The notes under the pieces: model-generated
What the model was told of the DNA's origin: nothing
What the model saw: only the letters and a program-made list of their open reading frames with translations
The model's database searches: none
Source: Bartonella florencae
GTDB taxonomy: Bacteria; Pseudomonadota; Alphaproteobacteria; Rhizobiales; Rhizobiaceae
Direction of reading: 5' to 3'
Length of the DNA stretch: 64,000 nucleotides
Assembly: GCF_000312525.1 (NCBI RefSeq)
Contig: NZ_HE997451.1
Coordinates: 189,803 to 253,802 of the forward strand
Program-made: the position numbers and the translations under genes
Part shown: in pieces, positions 8,503 to 18,656 of the stretch
How positions within the stretch are numbered: the first letter of the stretch is position 1
Layout: every line of letters starts with the position of its first letter

Positions 8503-10983
8503 CTAATACAGCCCACCTGTACCACTTTCAAGAGCTTTATTAACCTGTGGAGAAGTCGTCATTGCAGGAACACCTTCTTGAAAAGAATTTGTTCCACCAA
8601 TGACCTGATATATATCAGCAGGTCCAGTTCCTGGTTTAAATGCTTCTATAATAACATTTTGCTCTCCTCTTTCCGCGAGCATACCTGTCTTACGATTAAT
8701 AGGCATTAAAATCATCCCTTCTGGCATTTTAAAGGGGACATCTGGTTTCCCTTTCAGAGCTGCTTCCATAAACTCACCAAAAATAGGCGCGGCCAATGAA
8801 CTTCCCGTCCCATTGTATCCCAACGGTGCTGGTTGATCATAACCAATAAAAACACCAACGACAAGATCAGGGGTAAACCCCATAAACCATACATCTTTAG
8901 AATCATTAGTGGTTCCTGTTTTAGCAGCAATATGTCGATTGAGATAACGCAAACGTGCAGCTGTACCACGCTGAACAACCCCCTCCATCATTGATGTAAT
9001 TTGATAAGCCGTCATAGGGTCAAGAACTTGATCTCGTTCATCAAGCAATTTGGGTTCATTTTGATTATCCCATGACTGGGCATTACAATTTTCGCAAAGA
9101 CGATCATCATGACGATAAATCGTTTTTCCATAACGATCTTGAATTCTATCTATCAGAGAAGGATGAATAGAGCGCCCTCCATTGGCAATAACTGAATAAG
9201 CTGTAACCATTCGTAAAACTGTTGTCTCACCAGCTCCTAACGCCATGGGGAGATAAGGTTGCAATTTATCTATAACACCAAAACGCTCTGCATATTCAGC
9301 AACAAGAGGCATTCCCATATCATAGGCAAGCCGTATTGTCATAAGATTACGGGAATGTTCAATACCATAACGCAGTGTTGAAGGTCCTGCAAATGTGCCA
9401 CCATAATTTTTAGGTTGCCAAATTTCACCATTATACTGGCGAATTTCAATGGGGCCATCTAAAACAACGGAAGCTGGAGTATATCCATTATCGAGTGCTG
9501 CTGCATACACAAAAGGCTTAAAGGCAGAACCAGGTTGACGATAGGCTTGTGTTGCACGATTAAATTCAGAGTTAGAAAAAGAAAAGCCGCCCACCATTGC
9601 AAGAACACGCCCTGTGTGCGGTTCCATAGCCACAACAGCACCTTCAACCTTTGGAATTTGTTGTAAGCGATAAATGTTGTTTGTACTTGGTACTTTTTCA
9701 ACAAAAATAACATCTCCAACTTGCAAAACTTGGGATAAGTTTTGCACAACTTTTCGATGACCATTTTCTTTTATAATATTGAACGCCCATTTTGAATCAG
9801 CTTCAGACAAAACAGCTATTTCTCGTTTTTTTGTTAATAAACCTGAAGCTTCGCGCTGTGGCTGTAAACCAATCTCTACTTTATGAGCGTTAGCAGAAAG
9901 TACAACGCCTAAACGCCATTCAGGAACGTCACTCAGCCCTGTGACATTAGCAAGCTCGGCCCCCCAATCACCTTTCTCATCAATATGTGCATAAGCACCA
10001 CGCCATCCTTGTGCATGGTCAAATTTAATTAATCCATTGTGTAAAGCTCGTCGAGCAAGAGCCTGCAAATGCGGATCAAGTGTTGTACGAACTGAAAGAC
10101 CACCTTCATAAAGCATTTTTGCGCCATAACGATGCATTAAACGGCGACGCACTTCTTCAGTAAAATACTCAGCAGCAAAAACATAGTTATCGCTACCACG
10201 TATTTTTGCTCCTAAAGGCTTCTCTTTAGCTTTTTCGCCTTGCTCACGTGTAACATATCCATTTGTAACCATTCGATCTATGACCCAATTGCGCCTATTA
10301 ATTGCACGTTGTGTATTTTTAAATGGATCATAATTTCCTGGACCTTTAGGAAGAGCAGCCAAATAAGCACATTCTTCTAAAGTCAGATCATTGACGGATT
10401 TATTGAAATAAGTCAAAGAAGCTGCTGCAATGCCATAAGTACCACGACCAAGATAGATTTCGTTAAGATAAAGCTCGAGAATATGATCTTTTGAATAGGT
10501 TTTCTCAATACGCATCGCCAGAATAGCTTCTTTTAATTTACGTTCTAAGGTTGCTTCTGAACTTAAAAGGAAGTTTTTAGCGACTTGTTGTGTAATGGTT
10601 GACGCCCCTTCTGGACGTTTTCCAGAACCAATATTACGAATATTATTAACTAAAGCTCTAGAAAGTCCTTCGGGATCTAGGCCGAAATGATGATAAAAAT
10701 TTTTGTCTTCAGCAGAAATAAAAGCATCTTTAAGAATCTTTGGTATTGACTGAATTGGTAAATAGAGGCGATGCTTTGTTGCAAACTCTGCCATAAGGCT
10801 ACCATCTACAGCATGGACGCGTGTCATCACAGGTGGCTCATAGAGCGAAAGAACTTCATAATCAGGAAGTGAATTCATCTGCTCTTCTGCTATAGCTTCC
10901 TGTATCACTGCCCCACAAAACACAAGAGTCATAACAAAACGAAGAAGATATCTAAAAAAAATTATCATCAAAACAGCTATCAC
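8503..10983 (-). CDS. mrcA: Penicillin-binding protein 1A, bifunctional glycosyltransferase/transpeptidase
   Basis: A class A PBP of 826 residues that polymerises glycan strands and cross-links peptidoglycan in the periplasm, anchored by an N-terminal membrane segment (about residues 5-30). The GT51 domain (about 60-230) shows EDKNFYHHFGLDPEG and GASTITQQVAKNFLL. The transpeptidase domain has its SxxK serine in GSAFKP (about 488), SRN in EHSRNLMT (about 545) and KTG in AAKTGTTND (about 687). The insertion between the two domains (about 310-430) fits the PBP1A OB-like region. The longest frame starts at GTG 10983; an ATG five codons in is an alternative. The amidase gene lies 142 bp upstream in the same direction, pairing a wall synthase with a wall hydrolase. 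Confidence 0.95.
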   Translation of the reverse strand: MIAVLMIIFFRYLLRFVMTLVFCGAVIQEAIAEEQMNSLPDYEVLSLYEPPVMTRVHAVDGSLMAEFATKHRLYLPIQSIPKILKDAFISAEDKNFYHHFGLDPEGLSRALVNNIRNIGSGKRPEGASTITQQVAKNFLLSSEATLERKLKEAILAMRIEKTYSKDHILELYLNEIYLGRGTYGIAAASLTYFNKSVNDLTLEECAYLAALPKGPGNYDPFKNTQRAINRRNWVIDRMVTNGYVTREQGEKAKEKPLGAKIRGSDNYVFAAEYFTEEVRRRLMHRYGAKMLYEGGLSVRTTLDPHLQALARRALHNGLIKFDHAQGWRGAYAHIDEKGDWGAELANVTGLSDVPEWRLGVVLSANAHKVEIGLQPQREASGLLTKKREIAVLSEADSKWAFNIIKENGHRKVVQNLSQVLQVGDVIFVEKVPSTNNIYRLQQIPKVEGAVVAMEPHTGRVLAMVGGFSFSNSEFNRATQAYRQPGSAFKPFVYAAALDNGYTPASVVLDGPIEIRQYNGEIWQPKNYGGTFAGPSTLRYGIEHSRNLMTIRLAYDMGMPLVAEYAERFGVIDKLQPYLPMALGAGETTVLRMVTAYSVIANGGRSIHPSLIDRIQDRYGKTIYRHDDRLCENCNAQSWDNQNEPKLLDERDQVLDPMTAYQITSMMEGVVQRGTAARLRYLNRHIAAKTGTTNDSKDVWFMGFTPDLVVGVFIGYDQPAPLGYNGTGSSLAAPIFGEFMEAALKGKPDVPFKMPEGMILMPINRKTGMLAERGEQNVIIEAFKPGTGPADIYQVIGGTNSFQEGVPAMTTSPQVNKALESGTGGLY

Positions 10984-11125
10984 TTTCTTTAGAATTGATT
11001 AAAGAAAAATATATCATCTCACTAATACTATGCGGATAGTACCGCTAGATTGAGACAAAGAAAAACGGTTTGTTTATATTAAAATCTATCAGACTTTAGT
11101 ACTGATACTCTATTTTCTTACAAAT

Positions 11126-12355
11126 TTAAAGAGGCTGCATAAGTTTCTGCCTATATTCAGCGAATTGTCGAATAGAATGAGCAATCGAGAGAGCCATCTT
11201 TTTTCTCCATTGAGGATTGTTTAATAATTCTTCATCCTCTTTATTTGATAAATAACCGATTTCTATCAAGACAGAAGGTATATCTGGAGCCCTTAAAACT
11301 TGAAAATCAGCATATCGATGAGGGTTATTTATCAGATTAATATTACTTTTTGTTAAGTTTGAGATAACACTATCAGCAAAATTTACTGAAAATGCATGCG
11401 TTTCACGGCGGGTAAGATCAAGCAAAATATCCGTAACTTCAAGTGTTTCATCTGCCGGCAAACCATCGAGAAGATCAACTTTGTTTTCATTTTCAGCTAA
11501 GGATTTTGCAATCGCATCAGAAGCCTTATCTGAGATAGTATAAACTGTTGCACCGCGCAGAGAATTTAAATTAATAGTATCGGCATGGATAGATATAAAA
11601 AGGTCAGCTTCCAATTCTTGCGCTTTTTTAACTCTCTCACTTAATCTTAGAAAGACATTAGAAGTGCGTGTTAAAGTAACGGTGATATGAGAATCTTTTT
11701 CTAATTCATCTCGCAAAACATATGCAAAAGCCAGTGTTACATCTTTTTCTAAAATTCCACTAACGCCTCGCGCACCACCGTCAATTCCACCGTGACCAGG
11801 GTCAAGAACAACACGAAAATTACGTGTTGGCATTTGTTGTGTTTTTGTATCAAAATCAGCTTTCTGTTGTTTTTCAAATATTTTGTTAAATTTTTCTTGT
11901 GTGGTTTTACGAATATCAATCAATAGCTGCCATAAACCGTTCTCTAATTTTTGTACGCTAGTTTTTTCAACAACGAAAGCAACTTTACTCGTCAAAATAA
12001 TGCGTGAAGTTTGTATATCAGAAAAACCATAGCGCACATCTGATAACATGCTTGATAATCTATGCTGTTTTTTTAAGGAAGTATTTTGCGCTGAAAAATC
12101 AACCGTGGGTAAATTGATAATCAAACGTGCAGGCTTATGCAAAACTTGTAAATGAACCTTTGGTTCAACATTAAAAATCGCAACAACACGCGTATATGCA
12201 CTATCACCAATAGTTCGCATATTAATAAGCTTTAAAGGATTTGCCGCTTGGATATTACTTTGAAATGCTAAAAAAAAGAATAGACAATATGAGAGGTAAA
12301 AAATAACATCCCTATAAGCCGTCTTCGGCTTTTCGCTAGAAACCCCTTTTTTCAT
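11126..12355 (-). CDS. amiC: N-acetylmuramoyl-L-alanine amidase (AMIN + Amidase_3)
   Basis: A 409-residue periplasmic zinc amidase that cuts the bond between N-acetylmuramic acid and the stem peptide, mainly at division septa. An N-terminal hydrophobic segment (about 18-37) looks like a signal peptide. An AMIN domain, which binds cell wall, follows at about 40-150. The Amidase_3 domain begins at VVLDPGHGGIDGG (zinc His about 188), followed by a Glu in LEKDVTLAF, a second zinc His in SIHADT (about 254) and the catalytic Glu in LIEIGYLSN (about 369). The exact ami paralogue is uncertain; the symbol is used by family resemblance. Confidence 0.9.
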   Translation of the reverse strand: MKKGVSSEKPKTAYRDVIFYLSYCLFFFLAFQSNIQAANPLKLINMRTIGDSAYTRVVAIFNVEPKVHLQVLHKPARLIINLPTVDFSAQNTSLKKQHRLSSMLSDVRYGFSDIQTSRIILTSKVAFVVEKTSVQKLENGLWQLLIDIRKTTQEKFNKIFEKQQKADFDTKTQQMPTRNFRVVLDPGHGGIDGGARGVSGILEKDVTLAFAYVLRDELEKDSHITVTLTRTSNVFLRLSERVKKAQELEADLFISIHADTINLNSLRGATVYTISDKASDAIAKSLAENENKVDLLDGLPADETLEVTDILLDLTRRETHAFSVNFADSVISNLTKSNINLINNPHRYADFQVLRAPDIPSVLIEIGYLSNKEDEELLNNPQWRKKMALSIAHSIRQFAEYRQKLMQPL

Positions 12356-12953
12356 AAATGAAATACTCTTATATTTTTATTGGCAATAATTATTTCAATC
12401 GTAGAAAATGATATATCAGATTTACCCTATCTTTTTCAAGAAAAGCTGAAACCTTTAATTTTCAACGTTACTCCAAAACTAAATTAAGGTAATAAAAAGA
12501 TTATTATGGATTATAATGGAACGCATTTATATTGTTACTTGCCAAAATCATGATATCAACATAAAAGAACATTTACGCTTTCTAACTGATAGTAACAATA
12601 ATCCATATTAAGTTGTCTTTAGAAAATTTGTTGCATGTTATATATTTAGACTTTTTATGGATGAAAATTCTTTGTGTCACAAAAGTTAGAATTGCGTTAT
12701 TTAAGATTCGCTGGTTCGAACATCCGAACTATTTTAAAGATTGTTTTACTGGGGACTTACAAAATTATGTGTCATAGAAAACAGAAGGAAATAATGAAGA
12801 GAAATGCCGTAGATTTAATCAGGCGTTTACAGATAGCATCCCATTCTGTTTTACTGGTATCTCCCTTTTATGGCAGACAGCCTCTTACATTTGCGAATAG
12901 TTATACTGTTCGTTTGAATAAAGTTGCGCATGTCGCCCTCAGGATTTTAACTT
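12356..12953 (+). promoter_or_regulatory. Long non-coding leader/intergenic stretch upstream of rne
   Basis: Nearly 600 bp separate the divergent amidase and RNase E genes. Apart from two doubtful small ORFs I see no gene. A short hairpin, GTTCG (12714-12718) with CGAAC (12725-12729), occurs about 230 bp before the rne start. The rne start has AGGA at 12941-12944. A long rne leader is plausible because RNase E autoregulates through its own 5' UTR in enterobacteria, but there is no sequence-level proof here. Confidence 0.35.
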
Positions 12954-15581
12954 ATGTCAAACAAAATGCTTATAGATGCCTCCCATCCGGAGGAAACGCG
13001 TGTTGTTGTTGTTCATGGCAACAAAATTGAAGAACTTGATTTTGAATCAGAACATAAAAAGCAGCTTAAGGGGAATATTTATCTAGCGCGTATTACACGT
13101 GTAGAGCCGTCGCTTCAGGCAGCTTTTGTCGAATATGGTGGAAACCGTCATGGTTTTTTAACATTTTCTGAAATCCATCCTGATTATTATCAAATTCCTA
13201 TTGCTGATCGTCTCGCCCTTCTTGAAGAAGAGGAAAAAGCTGCCATAGGAGATAATTATGCAGATGTCTCTCCTGAAGAAACAAACAAAAATAAAAAACG
13301 CTCCAGAAAAACAAAAAAAGATGAGCGCAAGAATAGCATGGCAGCAGATATTGAAAATGATACGACTTCTGAAGACATAACAGCTGATGAGGTAGAAGAA
13401 ACTTTTAGCGCAACTGTTTCTCATGATGATATCGAAATGGTTGGTGCGGAAGATGTCCGTGAGGAGCTCCCCACCTATCAACGAAGACAAGAACGTCAAT
13501 ATAAAATTCAAGAAGTGATTAAGCGACGTCAAATTTTGTTGGTACAAGTTATCAAAGAAGAACGCGGCAATAAAGGTGCAGCACTTACAACGTATTTATC
13601 CCTAGCAGGTCGTTATTCTGTTCTCATGCCGAACACAGCACGTGGTGGTGGTATTTCGCGAAAAATTACCAATGTACAAGATCGCAAGCGTCTTAAAGAA
13701 ATTGTAAAAGAATTAGAAGTTCCTAAAGGCATGGGAGTTATCTTACGAACTGCTGGAGCAAATAGAACAAAAGCTGAGGTTAAACGTGATTATGAATATC
13801 TAACCCGATTATGGGATACCGTTCGCACGCTAACACTTAAATCGACGGCACCATGCCTAGTTCATGAAGAAAGTAATCTCATAAAGCGTTCTATACGAGA
13901 TCTTTACAATAAAAATATTAATGAAATTCTTGTTTCTGGAGACCAAGGATATCGTGAAGCGAAAGATTTCATGCGTATGCTCATGCCAAGTCATGCAAAA
14001 GTTGTACAACCCTATCGCGATCCCATTCCCATTTTCGCGCGCAATAATATTGAGATTCAACTTGATAAAATGTTGCACCCACAAGTTTCTTTAAAATCCG
14101 GTGGTTATCTTGTTATTAATCAAACGGAAGCGCTTGTGGCTATTGACGTCAATTCTGGCCGTTCTACCAAAGAACTTTCTGTCGAAAAAACAGCATTACA
14201 AACTAATCTTGAAGCAGCAGAAGAAATAGCACGTCAATTACGTTTACGTGATCTTGCTGGTTTGATTGTCATTGATTTTATTGACATGCTTGAAGAACGC
14301 AATGTAAAATTGGTTGAAAAAAAGTTGAAAGATTGCTTAAAAAGCGACCGAGCTCGTATCCAAGTTGGTCACATTTCACACTTTGGCCTTTTGGAAATGA
14401 GTCGTCAGCGTATTCGCATATCGGTTTTAGAAAGTACAACGCACCCTTGTCCACATTGCGCTGGAACGGGAAATGTCCGCTCTGAATCCTCAATTGCTTT
14501 ACATGTCATGCGCTCCATTGAAGAATATCTTCTGCATAATCCGCAACATAACATTATTGTGCGCACACCTGTAGCAACCGCGCTTTACGTGTTAAACCAT
14601 AAACGCAATATTCTTGTTAATCTAGAAGCGCGTTTTAAACTTAATATCAGTATTGAAGCAGATGATAGCATTGGAAGTCAGCATCTTATTATTTCTAAAG
14701 GTACAATAGCGGAAACAGTTTCTCAACCGATCTTTGAAGATGACAGTAAAGAAGAAATTGAAGATGAAACCTTCATAAATAGCCTTTCTATTGAAGATAA
14801 AACACTTGTTGAAACAAATCAGAAACGTCGGCGTAAAAATCGTCCAAGTGAAATAAATGATAATTCTCTTTCTACTGCTCATAAAAAAGAAGAGACGCTA
14901 AATGATGATTCTCATCGTCGGGCGGGGGGACGCCGTCGAGGGCGTCGTGGTGGTCGCCGGAATCAGGAAAATGGTTTTTATCAAATTCGTATTCCTTACG
15001 CAGAACCAGTGGGAGATTTTGCTAAACAAGCCTTAGAAGAAATCAAAACGGCGTATCGCAAACGTCGTCTTCCGGATGCAAAATCTGTTCAATTTGAAGA
15101 AACGAAAAATGACTCCCAACAATTGGCTATACAACAAGATGAAACTGTAAAAATTGATACGGTTGTTAAACCTAAAAAACGTAAAGTACGTTCTTCAAAA
15201 TCAGAAAAAGATCAGCAAGTTATTAAAAATGATCAGAATATAGAAGTACCAGAACTTCTGGAAGAAAAATCTACAACTCGTGCAAAACATAAAGTTAAAA
15301 CAAAAAAAGCAGATGAAGCTGCTCATGAGGCGGTTGAAAAAGCACCTGAAAATAGTACTAAATCAACACGCAAAACGCGTAAAAAATCACCCTCTAAAGA
15401 AATAACACCAACAAAGGAAGTATCAGAGCAGAAAGCTGTAAATGAAGAATTTATTGGAGCGACACCTCATAAAGCTGAGGAGAAAGCCAATCCTCCTGTT
15501 GTTATATCGTCAACACCTGACGATACCCCAAAAACTCAGCGTATTGGTTGGTGGAAACGCAGGAATCTTTCCAAAAATTAA
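12954..15581 (+). CDS. rne: Ribonuclease E
   Basis: An 875-residue essential endoribonuclease that starts mRNA decay, matures rRNA and tRNA, and scaffolds a degradosome. The N-terminal half holds an S1 RNA-binding domain (about 37-210). It is split by a charged, low-complexity insertion at about 85-185, known in alphaproteobacterial RNase E. The catalytic DNase I-like part has ALVAIDVNSG (Asp about 395) and LIVIDFIDM (Asp about 440). The Zn-link CPHCAGTG is at about 498. The rest, about 600-875, is disordered, rich in Lys, Glu and Arg, with an arginine-rich GGRRRGRRGGRR patch. This fits the degradosome-scaffold tail. AGGA lies 9 nt before the ATG, and a strong terminator follows. Confidence 0.96.
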   Translation: MSNKMLIDASHPEETRVVVVHGNKIEELDFESEHKKQLKGNIYLARITRVEPSLQAAFVEYGGNRHGFLTFSEIHPDYYQIPIADRLALLEEEEKAAIGDNYADVSPEETNKNKKRSRKTKKDERKNSMAADIENDTTSEDITADEVEETFSATVSHDDIEMVGAEDVREELPTYQRRQERQYKIQEVIKRRQILLVQVIKEERGNKGAALTTYLSLAGRYSVLMPNTARGGGISRKITNVQDRKRLKEIVKELEVPKGMGVILRTAGANRTKAEVKRDYEYLTRLWDTVRTLTLKSTAPCLVHEESNLIKRSIRDLYNKNINEILVSGDQGYREAKDFMRMLMPSHAKVVQPYRDPIPIFARNNIEIQLDKMLHPQVSLKSGGYLVINQTEALVAIDVNSGRSTKELSVEKTALQTNLEAAEEIARQLRLRDLAGLIVIDFIDMLEERNVKLVEKKLKDCLKSDRARIQVGHISHFGLLEMSRQRIRISVLESTTHPCPHCAGTGNVRSESSIALHVMRSIEEYLLHNPQHNIIVRTPVATALYVLNHKRNILVNLEARFKLNISIEADDSIGSQHLIISKGTIAETVSQPIFEDDSKEEIEDETFINSLSIEDKTLVETNQKRRRKNRPSEINDNSLSTAHKKEETLNDDSHRRAGGRRRGRRGGRRNQENGFYQIRIPYAEPVGDFAKQALEEIKTAYRKRRLPDAKSVQFEETKNDSQQLAIQQDETVKIDTVVKPKKRKVRSSKSEKDQQVIKNDQNIEVPELLEEKSTTRAKHKVKTKKADEAAHEAVEKAPENSTKSTRKTRKKSPSKEITPTKEVSEQKAVNEEFIGATPHKAEEKANPPVVISSTPDDTPKTQRIGWWKRRNLSKN

Positions 15582-15586
15582 GTATA

Positions 15587-15622
15587 AAAAAGCCGCCGCA
15601 AATATTCTGCGGCGGTTTTTTA
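15587..15622 (+). terminator. Rho-independent terminator of rne
   Basis: A perfect 8-bp stem, CCGCCGCA (15593-15600) and TGCGGCGG (15608-15615), with a 7-nt loop and seven T afterwards. It starts just after the rne stop. The A-run before the stem means it could also work for the convergent IalB-family gene. Confidence 0.92.
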
Positions 15623-15671
15623 AGTAAACATAAAGAAAAAATTTCAAAGAACGCTTTTTTTACGTCGTATA

Positions 15672-16286
15672 CTAGTTAATTTTTTTAGCTTTCTCTTGTT
15701 CAGCGCGCATACGATCTTCAATTTCTTTTTGCCTTGATTGAATAGCTTGTTGCAATTTTATTTGCTCTTGTTGAAAATCTTTTTCCTCCATACCAGGACC
15801 TGTGTATGCAGAACTGAATCCATTAAGAGAAAACTCAATAGGATTAGCTGAACCACGGAAATTAATTGTTGTTACAACCATTTTCGAACCACTTTTCATA
15901 GCTGTAATAAGCTTATCATCCAAAACATCATTGGCAATACAACTTGGTCCATTGCAGATGATATAAGGAATTTTTTTAGAAAAATTATCTCCTATCTGAA
16001 TATGCACACCTTCTGGTAAAAAACGACCTGTAGGCACTTGAATACCTATACGTTTCTCATTTTGTTTTCCTTTTATCTCAACAAGATTAAAAGCCGTCAA
16101 AGGCTGTCCAGTATTTGATAAAACAGTGTTCATTGTATTGCAAACATCAACGTCAGACTGTTTGCTGCAAACTTTATACCAACCTTGAGATAAAGTTTGC
16201 GCCCCTGCAGAAGTATGAATTGTAAGAAAAAGGGCAACAGCTCCAGCTAATCCGGAAACAACAGAATAGATACTTTTATGCGACAT
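15672..16286 (-). CDS. IalB-family secreted protein (invasion-associated locus B-like)
   Basis: A 204-residue exported protein. The signal peptide covers about residues 1-29, with cleavage near AGA/QT. The core from WYKVCSKQ onward matches the invasion-associated locus B (IalB) family, including cysteines in pairs (VCSK, VCNT, IICNGPSC) and the segment GIQVPTGRFLPEGVHIQIGD. In Bartonella, IalB is linked to erythrocyte invasion, but the family is widespread in Rhizobiales and most members have unknown roles. This copy has an extra C-terminal tail, about 160-204, that is charged and Gln/Glu/Lys-rich and probably helical. It stands alone between rne and a decay zone. The gene is intact. Confidence 0.85.
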   Translation of the reverse strand: MSHKSIYSVVSGLAGAVALFLTIHTSAGAQTLSQGWYKVCSKQSDVDVCNTMNTVLSNTGQPLTAFNLVEIKGKQNEKRIGIQVPTGRFLPEGVHIQIGDNFSKKIPYIICNGPSCIANDVLDDKLITAMKSGSKMVVTTINFRGSANPIEFSLNGFSSAYTGPGMEEKDFQQEQIKLQQAIQSRQKEIEDRMRAEQEKAKKIN

Positions 16287-16511
16287 GATTAAGTTAATCC
16301 TTTCAACGCGCTTTTATAATAATCCAAACAATAGGAATACTAAATATAATTTTAATCAAGTGTATTAAATTAAACCAATGAAATGACACCCTCTTCTATG
16401 CTTCTTACTTCAATATAAAGAGAAAAGTCAAATTTGGCAAAAAAGCTACAAAATAGCCATTTAAATTCTTATGCGCTCATATACAGCCTCCCCCTTTTAT
16501 GGCATTGATAT

Positions 16512-16570
16512 CTTATGTAATTTATCCATGAAATACTCTAGTACAATGGAACAAGATAAGATTACATAAG
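16512..16570. repeat. Separated 10-bp inverted repeat
   Basis: CTTATGTAAT at 16512-16521 and its exact complement ATTACATAAG at 16561-16570, with 39 bp between. They lie in the 400-bp space between the IalB-family gene and the decayed transporter gene. This space contains no ORF that I can support. The repeat could be a regulator site or a remnant of an element. Confidence 0.4.
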
Positions 16571-16689
16571 TGAATCAACCTTATAATATAATTAAAATAA
16601 ATTCTTAATGCTATTCTATAAATCTTATTACTTTAATTTTTTATATATTTATATTTTTTCTTTTACGCCAAGGAACTCTAGTAAGAAGT

Positions 16690-18319
16690 ATTACGACGGA
16701 TAGAGCTCTTAAATTGTCGGAAAAATTTAAGCACTTTCCTTATGTATCTCCTGATATAAATTGAAAAGGTAAAGTTACTTATAGTATTGTTAAAATATTT
16801 GATAGCTTAAATCCCTACGTTATTCGTAATTTTAGAACAGCTGCAAAAGGGCTTTTCTCTGATGAACAATTTTCTAATCTCATTTACGAAACAATGACGG
16901 AATGCTCTCGTGATGAAGCTTTTACACTTTATAGCTTCTTGGCAAAAAAAGTTGAAGTTGGTTTATTCACAATAAAGCTCCTTAAAGATAAAGGAATCCC
17001 ACCTTTTGATCGTTATATGAAACGTATAGAATCCACCGAAAAAATTGGAGATCATGGTATTAGAATACGCTTTCCACATTTAAAAGATCGCGAATTTTCA
17101 CTTCTTTTAGCAGGGGGAAATGGCTAATTCTCAAAACATTCTATTGACATTGATAAGTTAAAAAAAACGGACTAAATAAGATTTTGGGCAGCGGCCCCTA
17201 TATTATGGGGCATGTTGATCTTGGTGAAAGAATTATCTATAAGCGCAATCCTCACTATTAGAGGCAAGATCTTCCTATTAACAAAGGTTTAAATAATTTT
17301 GATACCATTCAAATTGAATATTTTCGTAACGATACGGCACATTTTGAAGCCTTTTTAAAAGGCATAATTGATGTTTTTATTGAAACAAATCCAAATCGTC
17401 GGCAACACTCCTATAATTTTTCAGCTGTTCGTGAAGGTCATCTTATTAAAGAAAATTTTCAAAGGCTTATCCTCTTCTCAATGATCATATATGCTTTGTT
17501 TTTAATAGGCATCACACAGTTTTTTTAAGACAAAAAAGAAGAGAGGCTTTATCGATAATTTTTGATTTTGAATGGGTCAATCATCACCTTTTTAATAATA
17601 TCTATACCAGAACGCAAGGTTATTGGGACGGTTCCATTCTATCATCTGTGGGAAAAACAGCAAAAAAAAGCACTTTTAGCCCCCTACCCTGATGCAGTTA
17701 TTCCTGAGTTATGGATGGAAGCTGGCGTATTTCCAAAACAGACGGCTCAGACATAGATCGATCAATTACAGAAAAAGCTTGGAAACTCTTACAAAAAGCA
17801 GGATTTACTCAAAAAAACAACAAAGCTATTGCTCCCAATGACTTACCTTTTCAATTTGAAATTATGACTCAATCACTTGAAGAAGAAAAAGTTGTTCTTG
17901 CCTTTGAAAGTACATTGTCACGCTTTGGTCTTCATGCTGAAATAAGGACAGTTGATGATAATCAATATCAAAATCGCTTAAGAATGTTTGATTATGGTAT
18001 AATTATAGTAAAATTAAAAAACTTTCTCTCACTAGGAAATGAATAAATAGATCGGTGGAGTCCAGCCTTTCGAAATTGAAAAGAGAATTTTAATTTTTCT
18101 GGAGCAGCCGATCCCGTTATGGATGCGATGTTGATGTACGCTCAAATGTTGATTTTATTGCAGCAGTTCGCGCCTTGAACAGAATTCTTATTTCTGGAAG
18201 CTACTATATAACCCTCTATCATTTTGCCTAAATATTGGATAGAACGTTGGTCATATATCAAACATCCTGCTTATACATCACTTTATGGATATCGCCTGCC
18301 AGCTTGGTGGTATGAATAA
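16690..18319 (+). pseudogene. Decayed YejA-type peptide/oligopeptide ABC-transporter substrate-binding protein
   Basis: Pieces in different frames, in the right order, match the family 5 solute-binding protein YejA, which binds peptides in the periplasm for an ABC importer. They are FKHFPYVSPD and FDSLNPYVIRN near 16700-16820; DEAFTLYSFLAKKVE near 16914; LGSGPY and RNPHY near 17190-17260; INKGLNNFDTIQIEYF near 17280; NPNRRQHSYNFSAVREGH near 17390; ALLAPYPDA and ITEKAWKLLQKAGF near 17680-17800; and the typical end YGYRLPAWWYE near 18290. Several stops and frameshifts, a missing signal peptide and internal losses show it is dead. The gene had the same orientation as rne. No intact permease or ATPase genes of this transporter are nearby. 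Confidence 0.88.
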
Positions 18320-18656
18320 AAGAAAAAGAAATTTTATTAAATTATTATAATATTTATTACTTAAAATGATAAGCATTTATAAAATGAAAGAGATAATCAA
18401 ATTTTTATATCTATATAAAAATTGTTATAATTATAAAGTAAGCTATAATAAAAGTGAACATTACAGCATTAAAAACTGAAATAATTTTAAAATAAATATG
18501 CATACCATAAATTTATTTTATTATCTAAATAATAGATTTTTATTATTGATTATTATCTGTTTAATAAATAATATTATTATAATAAATATAACTACCTTAT
18601 ATTAAAACATTACTGAATATGAAAAATTATACTGTTTATAATATTTTTTCTTTTGT
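18320..18656. other. Very AT-rich spacer with no gene seen
   Basis: About 340 bp, overwhelmingly A and T, between two decayed genes. There is no ORF with coding character and no RNA gene that I can recognise. It is probably the remains of deleted sequence. Confidence 0.5.

Noticed and set aside
12516-12611. 31-codon ORF (MERIYIVTC...) upstream of rne
   Set aside because: There is no clear ribosome binding site and no recognisable motif; it is too short to support without conservation data.
12706-12735. tRNA T-arm-like sequence (ctggttcgaacatcc)
   Set aside because: No acceptor, D or anticodon arms can be built around it.
12674-13030. 118-codon ORF overlapping the start of rne
   Set aside because: It starts at GTG, runs into rne in another frame and ends in a Cys-rich stretch forced by the rne codons. 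There is no family resemblance, so it is probably a chance frame in the leader.
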